A stretch of DNA of 64,000 nt from Actinoallomurus purpureus (GCF_024055795.1 NZ_JAMXMY010000001.1:124001-188000); one strand, 5' to 3'. Shown: positions 37,318-46,305, counted from the stretch's first letter. Notes: a model not told the origin generated them from the sequence alone. A program made the numbers and translations.

Positions 37318-38712
37318 TTATGATCCCAGCTTTCCGGGGTTGAGGATGCCCGCCGGATCGAAGGCGGACTTGATCCGGCGCAGCAGGGCCGTCTGCGCCG
37401 GTCCGAGCCGTTCGGCCAGATAGGGCAGCTTTGCCGCGCCGACGCCGTGCTCGCCGGTGATCGTCCCGCCCAGGGCGATCGCGGTTCGGAAGATCTCTCC
37501 GAAGGCGCGTTCGGCGCGGGCGATGGCCTCGGTGTCCTCGGCGGAGGGCAGTACGCACGTCGGGTGCAGGTTGCCGTCACCAGCATGCCCGAACGTCGCG
37601 ATCACGACGTCGTGCCGGCGCGCGATGTCGTCGATGCGGGCGACCATCTCGGCGAGATGGGGCCGGGGCACGCTCGCGTCCTCGAGGATCGTCAGGGAGC
37701 CGAGCCGGGACAGCGCCGGAAGGGTGCAGCGGCGGGCGGCCAGCAGCGACTCGGCCTCGGAGACGCCACCGATCTCGACGGACAGGGCACCGCTGTCGAG
37801 ACACGCCTGTCGCATCCGCGCGAGGCTCGCGGCCACCTGATCGTCCTCGCCGTCGTCGCCGAAGAGCAGCATCGCGCCGGCCGTCGCGTGCAGCCCGAGG
37901 TGGGCGTAGGCGTCGACGGCGTCCATGCACCGTCGGTCGAGGAACTCCAGCGTGGCGGGCACGACGCCGCGCGCGATGATCTCGGCGACGGCACGCCCCG
38001 CCGCCTCGAGGTCGGCGAAGTAGGCCAGTCCGGTTCCCGTCGTCGCGGGCGCGGGCAGCAGGGCGACGGTGGCCTCGGTGATGATGCCGAGGGTTCCCTC
38101 CGAGCCCGTGAGCAGCCGGGTCAGGTCGTATCCCGCGACGTCCTTCCACAACCGGCCACCGGTGGCGACGATCTCACCGGTTCCGAGCACCGCGGTCAGA
38201 CCGAGGACGTAATTCCGGGTGACGCCGTACTTCAGCCCGCGCAGTCCGCCGGCGCAGGTGGCGATGTTGCCGCCGATCGTCGAGACGGTGTGGCTGCCCG
38301 GATCGGGTGGATAGAACAGCCCGTGCTCGCCTGCCGCCTTCGCCAGCGCGGCGGTCGTCACGCCGGGCTGGACCCGGGCCAGTAGCTCCGCCGGGGCGAT
38401 CTCGTCGATGCGCCGCATCCGGGCCGTGGTCAGGACGATGCCGCCCTGCTGGGCCGAGGTGGCGGCGCACAGGTTCGACCCGGAGCCTCGCGGAATGATC
38501 GGGAGGCGATGCTCGACGGCGATGCGAACGATCTCGGCGATCTGCTGCGCGTCGTCGGGCTCGACGATCGCCTGTGGGTAGGCGTGGAACAGCGGCGTCG
38601 CATCCCGCGCGTACGCCTCGAGCACCCCGGGGTCGGTGCGCACATTTTCGTTGCCGACGACCGAGCGGAGCTTCCGCAGGACATTGGTGGAGAGAGACCG
38701 ATCGCTGAACAT
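37318..38712 (-). CDS. GlcD-like FAD-linked oxidase (glycolate/lactate type)
   Basis: A 464-residue FAD-binding PCMH-type oxidase: the FAD loop IPRGSGSNLCAATSAQQGG (about 65-83), TIGGNIATCAGG, DLTRLLTGSEGTLGI, FGHAGDGNLHPT and C-terminal GEHGVGAAKLPYL. The family oxidises 2-hydroxy acids. With the GlcF-like partner and FAHD in one operon it would oxidise the lactate made from the deoxysugar. Start at 38712 (ATG within the GntR-type operator) or 38730; neither has a ribosome binding site, so the mRNA is probably leaderless. It is divergent from the LysR gene. Confidence 0.88.
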   Translation of the reverse strand: MFSDRSLSTNVLRKLRSVVGNENVRTDPGVLEAYARDATPLFHAYPQAIVEPDDAQQIAEIVRIAVEHRLPIIPRGSGSNLCAATSAQQGGIVLTTARMRRIDEIAPAELLARVQPGVTTAALAKAAGEHGLFYPPDPGSHTVSTIGGNIATCAGGLRGLKYGVTRNYVLGLTAVLGTGEIVATGGRLWKDVAGYDLTRLLTGSEGTLGIITEATVALLPAPATTGTGLAYFADLEAAGRAVAEIIARGVVPATLEFLDRRCMDAVDAYAHLGLHATAGAMLLFGDDGEDDQVAASLARMRQACLDSGALSVEIGGVSEAESLLAARRCTLPALSRLGSLTILEDASVPRPHLAEMVARIDDIARRHDVVIATFGHAGDGNLHPTCVLPSAEDTEAIARAERAFGEIFRTAIALGGTITGEHGVGAAKLPYLAERLGPAQTALLRRIKSAFDPAGILNPGKLGS

Positions 38713-38731
38713 TGTCTGACATGTAACCATG
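38711..38731. promoter_or_regulatory. GntR-type operator, site 2 (TGTCNGAC)
   Basis: ATTGTCTGACATGTAACCAT contains the perfect palindrome TGTCTGACA and matches the site between the SDR and gntR genes. It overlaps the GlcD-like start codon, placing the GlcD-GlcF-FAHD operon under the same GntR regulator as the SDR. Confidence 0.65.
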
Positions 38732-38827
38732 GCAGCAGGGCGTCGTCCAGGCCAGGATCGATCGACGCGGACGCGGACCCCGTCGTCCTCCCACCCGCGA
38801 TTAGGGTGAACAGCAGTGGAGGTGCCC

Positions 38828-39757
38828 ATGACCGACCTGGAGCTCGCCTGGCTGCGCTCCTGGCTGGAGGTCGTCGACTCCGGCGGCTTCGCCCGAGCGG
38901 CTGTGCGCGTCCACCTGTCGCAACCCCGCATCTCGGCGCATGTCGCGAGCCTGGAGAAGGCACTGGGATGCCCGCTGATCGATCGGCGTACCCGTCCGCT
39001 GACCTTGACCGACGAGGGCAAGCGGCTGCTTCCCCGGGCGCGGTCGATCATCGCTGCCGTCGATGACACGGTGTCGGACATGCGGTCGACGACGACGGTC
39101 GCGGGCCGGCTGACGATCGCGAGTTTCGCGAGCGCGAGCTCGGAGTTCCTGGCGCCGGTACTGAAGCGGTTGCGTGAGGAGAACCCGCTGATCGAGGTGG
39201 GAGTTCTCGACGGCGACGTGCAGCTGATCGAGTCGACGCTGTCGGTACGGCAGGCCGCGGTCGCGATCCGGCCGTACCGGCCGGAACCCGCGGATCACGC
39301 TCTGGTCCGGCGGCCGCTGTGGCGGGAGCCGTTCGTGGTCCTGGCTCCCCTCGGCCATCCCGTCCTGGCGCAGGAGTCCGTCGGCCTCGAAGAGATCGCC
39401 CAGTACCCCGTCATCACGATCGGTGATCCGCTGGACACGCCCATCCTGGGGTACGAGGCGTCGCTGGCCATGCACTCCAGCCGGCTGGAGCCCAAGGTCG
39501 GGATCGTCTCGCACCAGCCGACCACGCTGACCGCGATGGTGCGCGCAGGGCTCGGCCTCGGGCTGGTCAACCTGCTCGCGGCGACCATGGCTCGCCGTGA
39601 CGGGCTCGAGACACGCCTGGTCGGCGACCCCCACCTGTACCGCGACGTGGGCCTGTGGTGGCACTCCGAACGGCCGGTGAGCCGGGTCGCGCAGGCGTTC
39701 ATCGATCTCGCCCTGGCCGGCGAGCTCCCTCCCGGCACGCTTCCCATCCCCGACTGA
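38828..39757 (+). CDS. LysR-family transcriptional regulator
   Basis: A 309-residue LysR regulator. The N-terminal winged HTH (SGGFARAAVRVHLSQPRISAHVASLEKALG) and the coinducer-binding domain (about 95-300) are complete. The ATG at 38828 is preferred over the GTG at 38816 because GGAGG sits 5 bases before it. It is divergent from the GlcD operon and 179 bases upstream of, and co-directional with, the dehydratase/transporter operon. It may activate either set, with a pathway acid as coinducer. Confidence 0.9.
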   Translation: MTDLELAWLRSWLEVVDSGGFARAAVRVHLSQPRISAHVASLEKALGCPLIDRRTRPLTLTDEGKRLLPRARSIIAAVDDTVSDMRSTTTVAGRLTIASFASASSEFLAPVLKRLREENPLIEVGVLDGDVQLIESTLSVRQAAVAIRPYRPEPADHALVRRPLWREPFVVLAPLGHPVLAQESVGLEEIAQYPVITIGDPLDTPILGYEASLAMHSSRLEPKVGIVSHQPTTLTAMVRAGLGLGLVNLLAATMARRDGLETRLVGDPHLYRDVGLWWHSERPVSRVAQAFIDLALAGELPPGTLPIPD

Positions 39758-39936
39758 GCGTGCCGAGTTCTGCCCCTGCCTGAGGCGGCGTCGGCCACCG
39801 CCGCCCGGCGTTATTCGTGTTCCGAATTCCCTGTATCCACAAGTCGTCGTTGTTACGGGCGCGTTTCCGGTGGCTGAATGTGTGCCGAACTCGAACTCTC
39901 AGGTCGGCGTTCGCCGCAGTTCAGGAAGGATACGGA

Positions 39937-41202
39937 ATGGGACTAGACGACTCTGCCGACGCGTTCGGGGTGCTCTCGCCGCCGTTGGTGGACCTGCCGC
40001 GCGGTGACGCCGGCGCGGTCATCACGTCCGTGGAGACCTATGCGCTGGCCGTGCCCCTCAAACAGCCGATCGCCGATTCCACGGCGTCGCTACGGTCCTG
40101 GATCGTCCCCGTGGTCGAGATCCGCACGGCCGACGGACGTGTCGGAACGGGCATCTCCGGGGTGCACTGCGCTCCAGAGTTGCTGTGCGATGTCATCAGC
40201 CGCTACTACGCGCCCTCGTTGCTGGGAGCCGCCTCCGAGGACATTCTCGGGACCTGGAAGCGGTTGTACTGGCTGCCCACCCACTGGCTCGGCCGGGCCG
40301 GCGCGGTGCACATGGCACTGGCGATGGTCGACATCGCGCTGTGGGATCTCGCGGCGCAACGGGCCGGGGTACCGCTGTGGCGGCTGCTGGGTGGCAGCGC
40401 CGAGGCGATCGAGACCTACAACACCGACGGAGGCTGGCTGAACTACCCGGTCGACACACTGGTGCGGGATCTGACCTCGCTGATCGACCGCGGCTGGCGT
40501 CGGGTGAAGATCAAGGTCGGCAAGCCCGACTGGCGGGAGGACGCCCATCGGGTACGGGCGGTCCGCCGGGCGATCGGCGACGGCATCACCCTGATGTGCG
40601 ACGCCAACCAGCGCTGGGATCTGTCGACGGCCGGCCGGCTCCTGCCGGCCCTGGAAGAGGTCGGCATGGACTGGATCGAAGAACCCCTGCACGCCGACGC
40701 GCTGGACGGGCACGCCCGGCTGCAACGGGCCACGCGTGTCGACATCGCCGCCGGGGAGAGCCTGTACTCCTATCACCACTTCGCCAGTTTCATCGCGGCC
40801 GACGCGATTCGCGTGGTGCAGGTGGATGTGACCCGCGTCGGCGGTGTCACCGAATGGCTTCAGGTCGCCCACCACGCGGCCGCGCACGGGCTGCGGATCG
40901 CCCCGCATGCCGGCGACATGATGCAGGTGCACCAGCATCTCGTCGGTACGGCGCTGAGCGACGTGCCGCCGCTGGTCGAGTTCATCCCGTGGACCCAGGA
41001 CGCGTTCGAGCAACGCAGCGTGGTCAACGAGGGCTACCTGGAACGTCCGCAACTTCCCGGCGCGTCGACGGCCGTCCATCGTGACGCCCGCCGCGACTGG
41101 CAGATCCGCGGTGTCGGCCACGTCACCGATCAGGGCGGGACCGTTGCCAAGCCGCGTCGGTCACGGACCACCGAAACCCGTAACGAAGGAGAAGACCAGT
41201 GA
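39937..41202 (+). CDS. Enolase-superfamily acid-sugar dehydratase (mandelate racemase subgroup), probable L-fuconate dehydratase
   Basis: A 421-residue enolase-superfamily enzyme. The mandelate-racemase active site is intact: KxK with K191 and K193 (VKIKVG), metal ligands D222 (CDANQ), E248 (WIEEP) and E274 (AGESL), and the D297 (QVDVTR) to H324 (APHAGD) dyad. Such enzymes dehydrate aldonic acids to 2-keto-3-deoxy acids. With the neighbouring aldose dehydrogenase and lactonase, L-fuconate is the likely substrate; L-rhamnonate, L-galactonate or D-arabinonate are alternatives. The ATG follows AGGAAGGA. The stop overlaps the next gene (GTGA). It heads the transporter operon. Confidence 0.9.
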   Translation: MGLDDSADAFGVLSPPLVDLPRGDAGAVITSVETYALAVPLKQPIADSTASLRSWIVPVVEIRTADGRVGTGISGVHCAPELLCDVISRYYAPSLLGAASEDILGTWKRLYWLPTHWLGRAGAVHMALAMVDIALWDLAAQRAGVPLWRLLGGSAEAIETYNTDGGWLNYPVDTLVRDLTSLIDRGWRRVKIKVGKPDWREDAHRVRAVRRAIGDGITLMCDANQRWDLSTAGRLLPALEEVGMDWIEEPLHADALDGHARLQRATRVDIAAGESLYSYHHFASFIAADAIRVVQVDVTRVGGVTEWLQVAHHAAAHGLRIAPHAGDMMQVHQHLVGTALSDVPPLVEFIPWTQDAFEQRSVVNEGYLERPQLPGASTAVHRDARRDWQIRGVGHVTDQGGTVAKPRRSRTTETRNEGEDQ

Positions 41203-42251
41203 AGCGCAGGACCGGTATCGCTTTTCTGGCCGCGGCACTGGCCACCTCCCTGCTCGCCGGCGCGTGCGGCGGCAGCGGGGGCTCCACGGGCGGCGGGTCC
41301 GGTGGTGGCAAGAAGCTGGTGATCGGCGACATCCTCTTCAACACCGACGCCTACCAGATCGCCCAGCAGAAGCAGATGCAGAAGTACGCCGACGGTCTGG
41401 GCGTCAAGATCATCTTCGAGAATCAGCAGGGGCAGGGCACCAAGGGGCCGGATCTGATGCAGAACCTGCTCACCCGCGGCGTCGACGGCATCATCATGCA
41501 GCCGGCCGACGCGAACGTCGCCGTTCCGCTCGTCAGGCAGGCGCAGGCCCAGAAGGTTCCGGTACTCGGCTGGGCGATCCCGTTCGGGGCCGGAGTGACC
41601 GCCCCGTACGTCGGGCTGGCGGAGAAGGCGGAGACCGAGGCCGCGGGCAAGGCCGCTGCCCAATACGTCAAGCGGAACTTCCCGGGACGGCCCGTCAAGG
41701 TGTTGATCGTCACGATCACCGGCGTCTCCGTTTGCTCGAACGACCGCATGGGGCCCTTCGAGAAGGGGGTCAAGTCCGTCGCGCCGGACGCCCAGATCAC
41801 GACCGTCAACGGCGCGGGCAACCGGAACACGGCGGTGACCGTCACCGAGGACGCCCTGCAGCGCGACAAGGGCTACACCATCGCCACCGGCTGCAACTCC
41901 GACATGGCGATGGGGGCCCTGCAAGCCTTCAAATCCGCGGGGCTGGGCGGCGCGACCGGCAAGAAGCCCGACCACACGTACTTCTACAGCATCAACGGAA
42001 CCGACGAGGAACTGCGCGCACTCACCGATCCGACGTCACCGCTGATGGCCGACCTCGGGCTGACTCCCAAAGAGGTGGCCCAGACCTTGATCGACACCCT
42101 GCGCCAGATGATCAGCGGCAAGATCCCGCCGCGCGGCGGCTACACCGCGAACGTGCCCGACAAGCCGCTCGGACCCGACTGCACCGCCGCGAACGACTTC
42201 AACAGGTCCGAGTACTTCGCGACGGCGAACCTGCCTTGCGCGGGCAAATGA
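41199..42251 (+). CDS. Sugar ABC transporter substrate-binding lipoprotein (RbsB/CUT2 type)
   Basis: A 350-residue periplasmic-binding-protein type 1 (monosaccharide) protein. The signal ends in the lipobox LLAGAC with the Cys at about residue 23, followed by a Gly/Ser linker. The core begins KKLVIGDILFNTDAYQIAQQ and contains GVDGIIMQPADANVAVPLV. It starts at a GTGA overlap with the dehydratase, so the sugar importer and the catabolic enzyme are translationally coupled. The ligand is probably free L-fucose or a related monosaccharide. Confidence 0.93.
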   Translation: MKRRTGIAFLAAALATSLLAGACGGSGGSTGGGSGGGKKLVIGDILFNTDAYQIAQQKQMQKYADGLGVKIIFENQQGQGTKGPDLMQNLLTRGVDGIIMQPADANVAVPLVRQAQAQKVPVLGWAIPFGAGVTAPYVGLAEKAETEAAGKAAAQYVKRNFPGRPVKVLIVTITGVSVCSNDRMGPFEKGVKSVAPDAQITTVNGAGNRNTAVTVTEDALQRDKGYTIATGCNSDMAMGALQAFKSAGLGGATGKKPDHTYFYSINGTDEELRALTDPTSPLMADLGLTPKEVAQTLIDTLRQMISGKIPPRGGYTANVPDKPLGPDCTAANDFNRSEYFATANLPCAGK

Positions 42252-42316
42252 GCCGGCACGGAGCACCCCGGGCGACGACGCGCCCACAGGCGCATGAGCA
42301 ACAGGGAGGAGCCACG

Positions 42317-43822
42317 ATGGACACGGCGAGCGGCACCGACCTGCTCGTGATCGACGAGCTGACCAAGAGCTACGACGGCGTGCAGGCACTGCGAGGTGCG
42401 AACCTCGTGGTCGGCCGCGGCGAGATCCACGCGCTCCTGGGCGAGAACGGAGCCGGTAAGTCCACCCTGATCAAGACCCTCGCCGGCGCCGTCAGGCCGG
42501 ACTCGGGAACGATCACGTTCGACGGAGCGGCCGTCGAGTTCGGCTCGCGCGCCGACTCGATGAACCGCGGCATCAGCGTCATCTTCCAGCACGCCAACCT
42601 GGTCCCGCAGCTGACCGTCGCGGAGAACGTCGTACTCGGCAACGAGCAACGGCTGTTCGGCTATCTGCGCGACGGCCGGCAGCGAGAGGCGACCCACGAG
42701 GTCCTGGCTCGTCTGGGCATGCGCATCGACCTGAACCGGACCGCCGCGAGCCTGCGCGCCGGCGAACGGCAGCTCGTCGAGATCGCCCGAGCGCTGCTGC
42801 AGGAGACGAAGCTGCTGATCCTCGACGAGCCCACCGCCTCGCTGGGAACCGAAGAGGTGGAGCACCTGCATCAGGTACTGCTCGAGCTACGCGACAGCGG
42901 CATCGGCATCATCTACGTCTCGCACCGGCTGGAAGAGGTGCTCTCCGTCAGCGACCGGCTGACCGTCCTGCGCGACGGCCGAACCGTCGGCACCAGAATC
43001 GCCGCCGAGACCAGCACCGCCGACGTCATCCAGCTGATGATCGGCCGCGACGCCTCTCACGTCTTCCGCAAGACCTCCGACGCACGCGAGGAGGTCGTGC
43101 TCAGGGTACGGGACCTGACCACCCCGACCGGGCTCCAGGGAGTCGGCTTCGACCTGCACGCCGGCGAGATCCTCGGCGTCTACGGACTGCTCGGCTCCGG
43201 CCGTACCGAACTCGCCCGCGCCGTCTACGGGGCCGACCCGATCGGCAGCGGCCTGATCGAGACACCCACCGCGCCCACCGGCCGCAAGCGGAATCCCTAT
43301 CGAGCCGCCCGCGCGGGCATCGGCCTCGTGCCGGAGGAACGCACCACCCAGGCGATGTTCCCGCTGCTGTCGATCACGGACAACATGAGCTCGGGGCGGC
43401 CGTGGCTCTACACCAGGTGGGGGGTCATCCGTAACCGGCGGCGCCGGCACCTCGTCGAGGAGATGGCCCGGCGGGTTCGGCTCAAGGCGGCATCGGCGGG
43501 CCAGAGCATCGCGGCGCTCTCCGGCGGAAACCAGCAGAAGGTCGTTCTCGGCCGATGGATGCTCGGCAACTCCAGGCTGCTGATCCTCGACGATCCCACC
43601 GTCGGAGTCGACATCGGCGCCAAGGAGGAGATCTACCGTCTCATCTCGGAGCTCACCGCCGATGGCACGGCGGTCCTGCTGCTGTCCTCCGAAGTGCCCG
43701 AGGTACTCGGCCTGTCCGATCGCGTCATCGTCCTCTTCCACGGTGCGGTCGCGGCCACCTACACCAGCGATGACGTGTCCGAACAAGCGTTGCTACGCGC
43801 CGCGCACGGGGAGGCGGCATGA
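42317..43822 (+). CDS. Sugar ABC transporter ATP-binding protein (RbsA/CUT2 type)
   Basis: A 501-residue double ATPase. Domain 1 has Walker A GENGAGKST (42-50), a divergent signature LRAGERQLVEIARAL and Walker B LLILDEPTA. Domain 2 has a degenerate Walker A (GLLGSGRTEL) but a canonical LSGGNQQKV signature and LLILDDPT, the normal asymmetric pattern of CUT2 ATPases. The ATG at 42317 follows GGGAGGA. It overlaps the permease start (ATGA). It is the only sugar-import ATPase in the window. Confidence 0.95.
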   Translation: MDTASGTDLLVIDELTKSYDGVQALRGANLVVGRGEIHALLGENGAGKSTLIKTLAGAVRPDSGTITFDGAAVEFGSRADSMNRGISVIFQHANLVPQLTVAENVVLGNEQRLFGYLRDGRQREATHEVLARLGMRIDLNRTAASLRAGERQLVEIARALLQETKLLILDEPTASLGTEEVEHLHQVLLELRDSGIGIIYVSHRLEEVLSVSDRLTVLRDGRTVGTRIAAETSTADVIQLMIGRDASHVFRKTSDAREEVVLRVRDLTTPTGLQGVGFDLHAGEILGVYGLLGSGRTELARAVYGADPIGSGLIETPTAPTGRKRNPYRAARAGIGLVPEERTTQAMFPLLSITDNMSSGRPWLYTRWGVIRNRRRRHLVEEMARRVRLKAASAGQSIAALSGGNQQKVVLGRWMLGNSRLLILDDPTVGVDIGAKEEIYRLISELTADGTAVLLLSSEVPEVLGLSDRVIVLFHGAVAATYTSDDVSEQALLRAAHGEAA

Positions 43823-44895
43823 CCGGTCTGGAACGCACCGCCGCCGACGTCGTCCCGGCGCGAAGGTCCTCGATCGGGTCCGGGCTGGGGATCTGGTTCG
43901 CCCGGCCGACGAGCAAGACGCTGGTCATGAACCTCGGTATCCTCATCGCCCTGAGCGTGTGGCTGTCGTTCGCGACCAGCCAGTTCACGACGTCCCAGAA
44001 CATCACCAACGTCCTCGGCCAGGTCTCCTTCATCGGCATATCCGCGTGCCTGGTCACTCCCGTCATGGTCGCCGGCGGCCTGGACCTGTCCGTCGGCTCC
44101 ATCATCGCCGTCGCCGGCGTCACCGCCGCCAAGTTCGTCGCCGATGCCCACTGGCCCCTCGGATGGGCGTTCCTCATGGGTGCCCTGGCCGGCGGCGTCA
44201 TCGGAGCCCTCAACGCCTTCCTCATCGTCGGGATGAAGATCAACCCAGTGATCACGACTCTCGGCACCATGTACATCGGCCGCGGCTTGGCGAACGTCGT
44301 CGCCGGCGGGTCCCCGGTCACCGGCGTGCCGTTCTCCTTCAACGACCTGGCGACCTCGGACGTGGGACCGATCCCGGTCCCCGTCGTGATCTTCGCTGTG
44401 ATCGCCCTCGTCATGATCTTCGTCGAGCGCAAGACCATCCTCGGCCGGTGGACCGTCGCCAGCGGCGGCAATCAGGAGGCCGCACGCCTCTCGGGCATCC
44501 CGATCAACCGCACCCGAGTCACCCTCTACATCCTTTCCGGCCTCGCCGCAGGTGTCGCGGGCATCCTCTTGAACTCCCGCATCGCCACCGGCGACCCCAA
44601 CTCCGGCACCGGCTTCGAGTTCGACGTCATCGTCGCCGTGGTCCTCGGCGGTACCGCCATCACCGGAGGACAGGGAAAGATCATCGGTTCGATCGTCGGC
44701 GTCCTGATCGTGGGCGTCCTGAACAACGGCCTCAACCTGCTGGGCGTGTCGACGTTCTATCAGTACATCGTCCAAGGCGGCGTGCTCATCTTCGCCGTCG
44801 GCGTCGACGAGGTGTTCCGGCATACCTGGGGCAACATCCTGAGACGGCAGCGTTTCGAAAGGCGCTCCCAGCGCCAAGCCCACGGCAGCAACTAG
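43819..44895 (+). CDS. Sugar ABC transporter permease (RbsC/CUT2 type)
   Basis: A 358-residue hydrophobic permease with about 8-10 membrane segments and the family motif MVAGGLDLSVGSIIAVAG. Also visible are GTMYIGRGLANVVAGG and VLGGTAITGGQGKIIGSIVG. It begins in an ATGA overlap with the ATPase gene and completes the binding-protein/ATPase/permease set. AAGGAGG after it precedes the NTF2-like gene 18 bases on, so transcription continues. Confidence 0.95.
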   Translation: MTGLERTAADVVPARRSSIGSGLGIWFARPTSKTLVMNLGILIALSVWLSFATSQFTTSQNITNVLGQVSFIGISACLVTPVMVAGGLDLSVGSIIAVAGVTAAKFVADAHWPLGWAFLMGALAGGVIGALNAFLIVGMKINPVITTLGTMYIGRGLANVVAGGSPVTGVPFSFNDLATSDVGPIPVPVVIFAVIALVMIFVERKTILGRWTVASGGNQEAARLSGIPINRTRVTLYILSGLAAGVAGILLNSRIATGDPNSGTGFEFDVIVAVVLGGTAITGGQGKIIGSIVGVLIVGVLNNGLNLLGVSTFYQYIVQGGVLIFAVGVDEVFRHTWGNILRRQRFERRSQRQAHGSN

Positions 44896-44913
44896 CGAAG
44901 GAGGAACTCGCCC

Positions 44914-45291
44914 ATGCCCGCCACCCCACGACAAGTGTCCGAGTCCTACTGGCGCGCCGAAGAAAGCCGGGACATCGCGCGTATCCTGTCCCACTTCCAT
45001 GAGGACGCCGTCTTCCATCCCGTATCCGGTCCGCTCAACGGCCACACCGAGATCCGCACCTTCTACGACGCGATGGGCGACACCTTCCCCGGCCTGGAAG
45101 TCACCATCACCCACGAGATCGGCTCCGGCGACGAGGCGTGCCTCGAATGGGAAGCGGTCCTCATCGACCACGACGGCGCGCGGATCCCGATCCGAGGCGT
45201 CAATGTCGTGCGCGTACGCGACGGCAGATTCGACTCGGTCCGCGCCTACTTCGACCCCACGCAGTTCCCGACGCCAGGAGGCCGCCGATGA
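44914..45291 (+). CDS. NTF2/SnoaL-like small protein of unknown function
   Basis: A 125-residue single-domain protein of the SnoaL-like/NTF2 fold: YWRAEESRDIARILSHFHEDAVFHP, GHTEIRTFYDAM and C-terminal VRVRDGRFDSVRAYFD. The family includes isomerases, hydrolases and binding proteins, so fold alone does not give a role. It sits between the monosaccharide importer and the aldose dehydrogenase, with a strong AAGGAGG site and an ATGA overlap into the dehydrogenase. That implies coordinated expression and an early pathway step, perhaps mutarotation or handling of the sugar or lactone. No signal peptide. Confidence 0.85.
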   Translation: MPATPRQVSESYWRAEESRDIARILSHFHEDAVFHPVSGPLNGHTEIRTFYDAMGDTFPGLEVTITHEIGSGDEACLEWEAVLIDHDGARIPIRGVNVVRVRDGRFDSVRAYFDPTQFPTPGGRR

Positions 45292-46292
45292 TCGACCCGC
45301 ACACGACCGTACAGATCGGCGATACCGGGCTGCGCATTCCACGGATCGGCCTCGGAACCGCCGCACTCGGCAACTTCCTGCGCCCCATCAGCGACGAAGA
45401 CGCCACGGCGGTCATCGCACAGGCGCTGGAACGCGGCATCCGTTACCTCGACACCGCCCCGCTGTACGGACACGGCCTCGCCGAACAGCGCGTCCGAGCG
45501 GCGATCGCCGACAATCCTCGAGACGAGCTCGTGATCTCCACCAAGGTCGGCAGGCTCCTGCGCGAAGGCGCTCCCCGTGATGAGAGCCAATACTTCGACG
45601 GGGAGCCCTTCTACAAGGACGTCCCGTCCGCCGCCCCCGTATGGGACTTCAGCGAGAACGGCATCCGCCAGTCCGTAGAAGAGAGCATGCGGCGGGTCGG
45701 GGTGGATCGGTTCGACATCCTCCACCTGCACGACCCCGACGAGCACTTCGAGCAGGCGAGCACCACCGCGTACAAGGCGCTGAGCGAGCTCCGGGCCGAC
45801 GGCAGGGTTCAGGCGATCGGCGCGGGCATGAACCGCACCCCGGTCCTGACGGAACTCGTCCGCGAGTGCGACCTCGACGTCATCCTCCTCGCCGGCCGAT
45901 ACACGTTGCTCGACCAGAGCGGGATGGACGAGCTTCTTCCCATGTGCGCCCGGCGCACCACCTCGGTCGTCGTCGGGGGAGTCTTCAACAGCGGCATACT
46001 CATCGACCCGGAGCCGGGCACGACCTTCGACTACGTCCCCGCATCCCCGGAGGTCATCGACCGCGCGCGCCGCATCCGCGGCATCTGCGACCGTCACGAC
46101 GTCCCGATGGCCGCCGCCGCCGTGCAGTTCCCGCTTGCCCACCCGCAGGTGTGCAGCGTGCTCCTCGGGCCCAGATCACTCGACGAACTCGACATGGATC
46201 TCGGGCTGCTGTCCGTCGACATCCCCTCGGCCCTCTGGGCCGACCTTCGCGCGGCGGACCTGATCCGACCCGACGCACCCTGCCCAGAGTAG
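45288..46292 (+). CDS. Aldo/keto reductase, probable L-fucose (D-threo-aldose) 1-dehydrogenase
   Basis: A 334-residue AKR with the catalytic tetrad D55, Y60, K86 and H148 in place. Features such as VVVGGVFNSGIL are shared with D-threo-aldose 1-dehydrogenase/L-fucose dehydrogenase. It would oxidise L-fucose to the lactone with NAD(P)+, the first oxidative step. The start at 45288 is in an ATGA overlap with the NTF2-like gene and has AGGAGG 7 bases upstream. The lactonase gene follows 13 bases later. Related pyridoxal dehydrogenases share the sequence type, but the context argues for a sugar. Confidence 0.88.
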   Translation: MIDPHTTVQIGDTGLRIPRIGLGTAALGNFLRPISDEDATAVIAQALERGIRYLDTAPLYGHGLAEQRVRAAIADNPRDELVISTKVGRLLREGAPRDESQYFDGEPFYKDVPSAAPVWDFSENGIRQSVEESMRRVGVDRFDILHLHDPDEHFEQASTTAYKALSELRADGRVQAIGAGMNRTPVLTELVRECDLDVILLAGRYTLLDQSGMDELLPMCARRTTSVVVGGVFNSGILIDPEPGTTFDYVPASPEVIDRARRIRGICDRHDVPMAAAAVQFPLAHPQVCSVLLGPRSLDELDMDLGLLSVDIPSALWADLRAADLIRPDAPCPE

Positions 46293-46305
46293 AGAGGCTC
46301 ACCCG

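Noticed and set aside
43765-44471. Overlapping frames on both strands at the RbsA/RbsC junction
   Set aside because: They are shadows of the CUT2 ATPase and permease genes, which have full motif sets and coupled starts.
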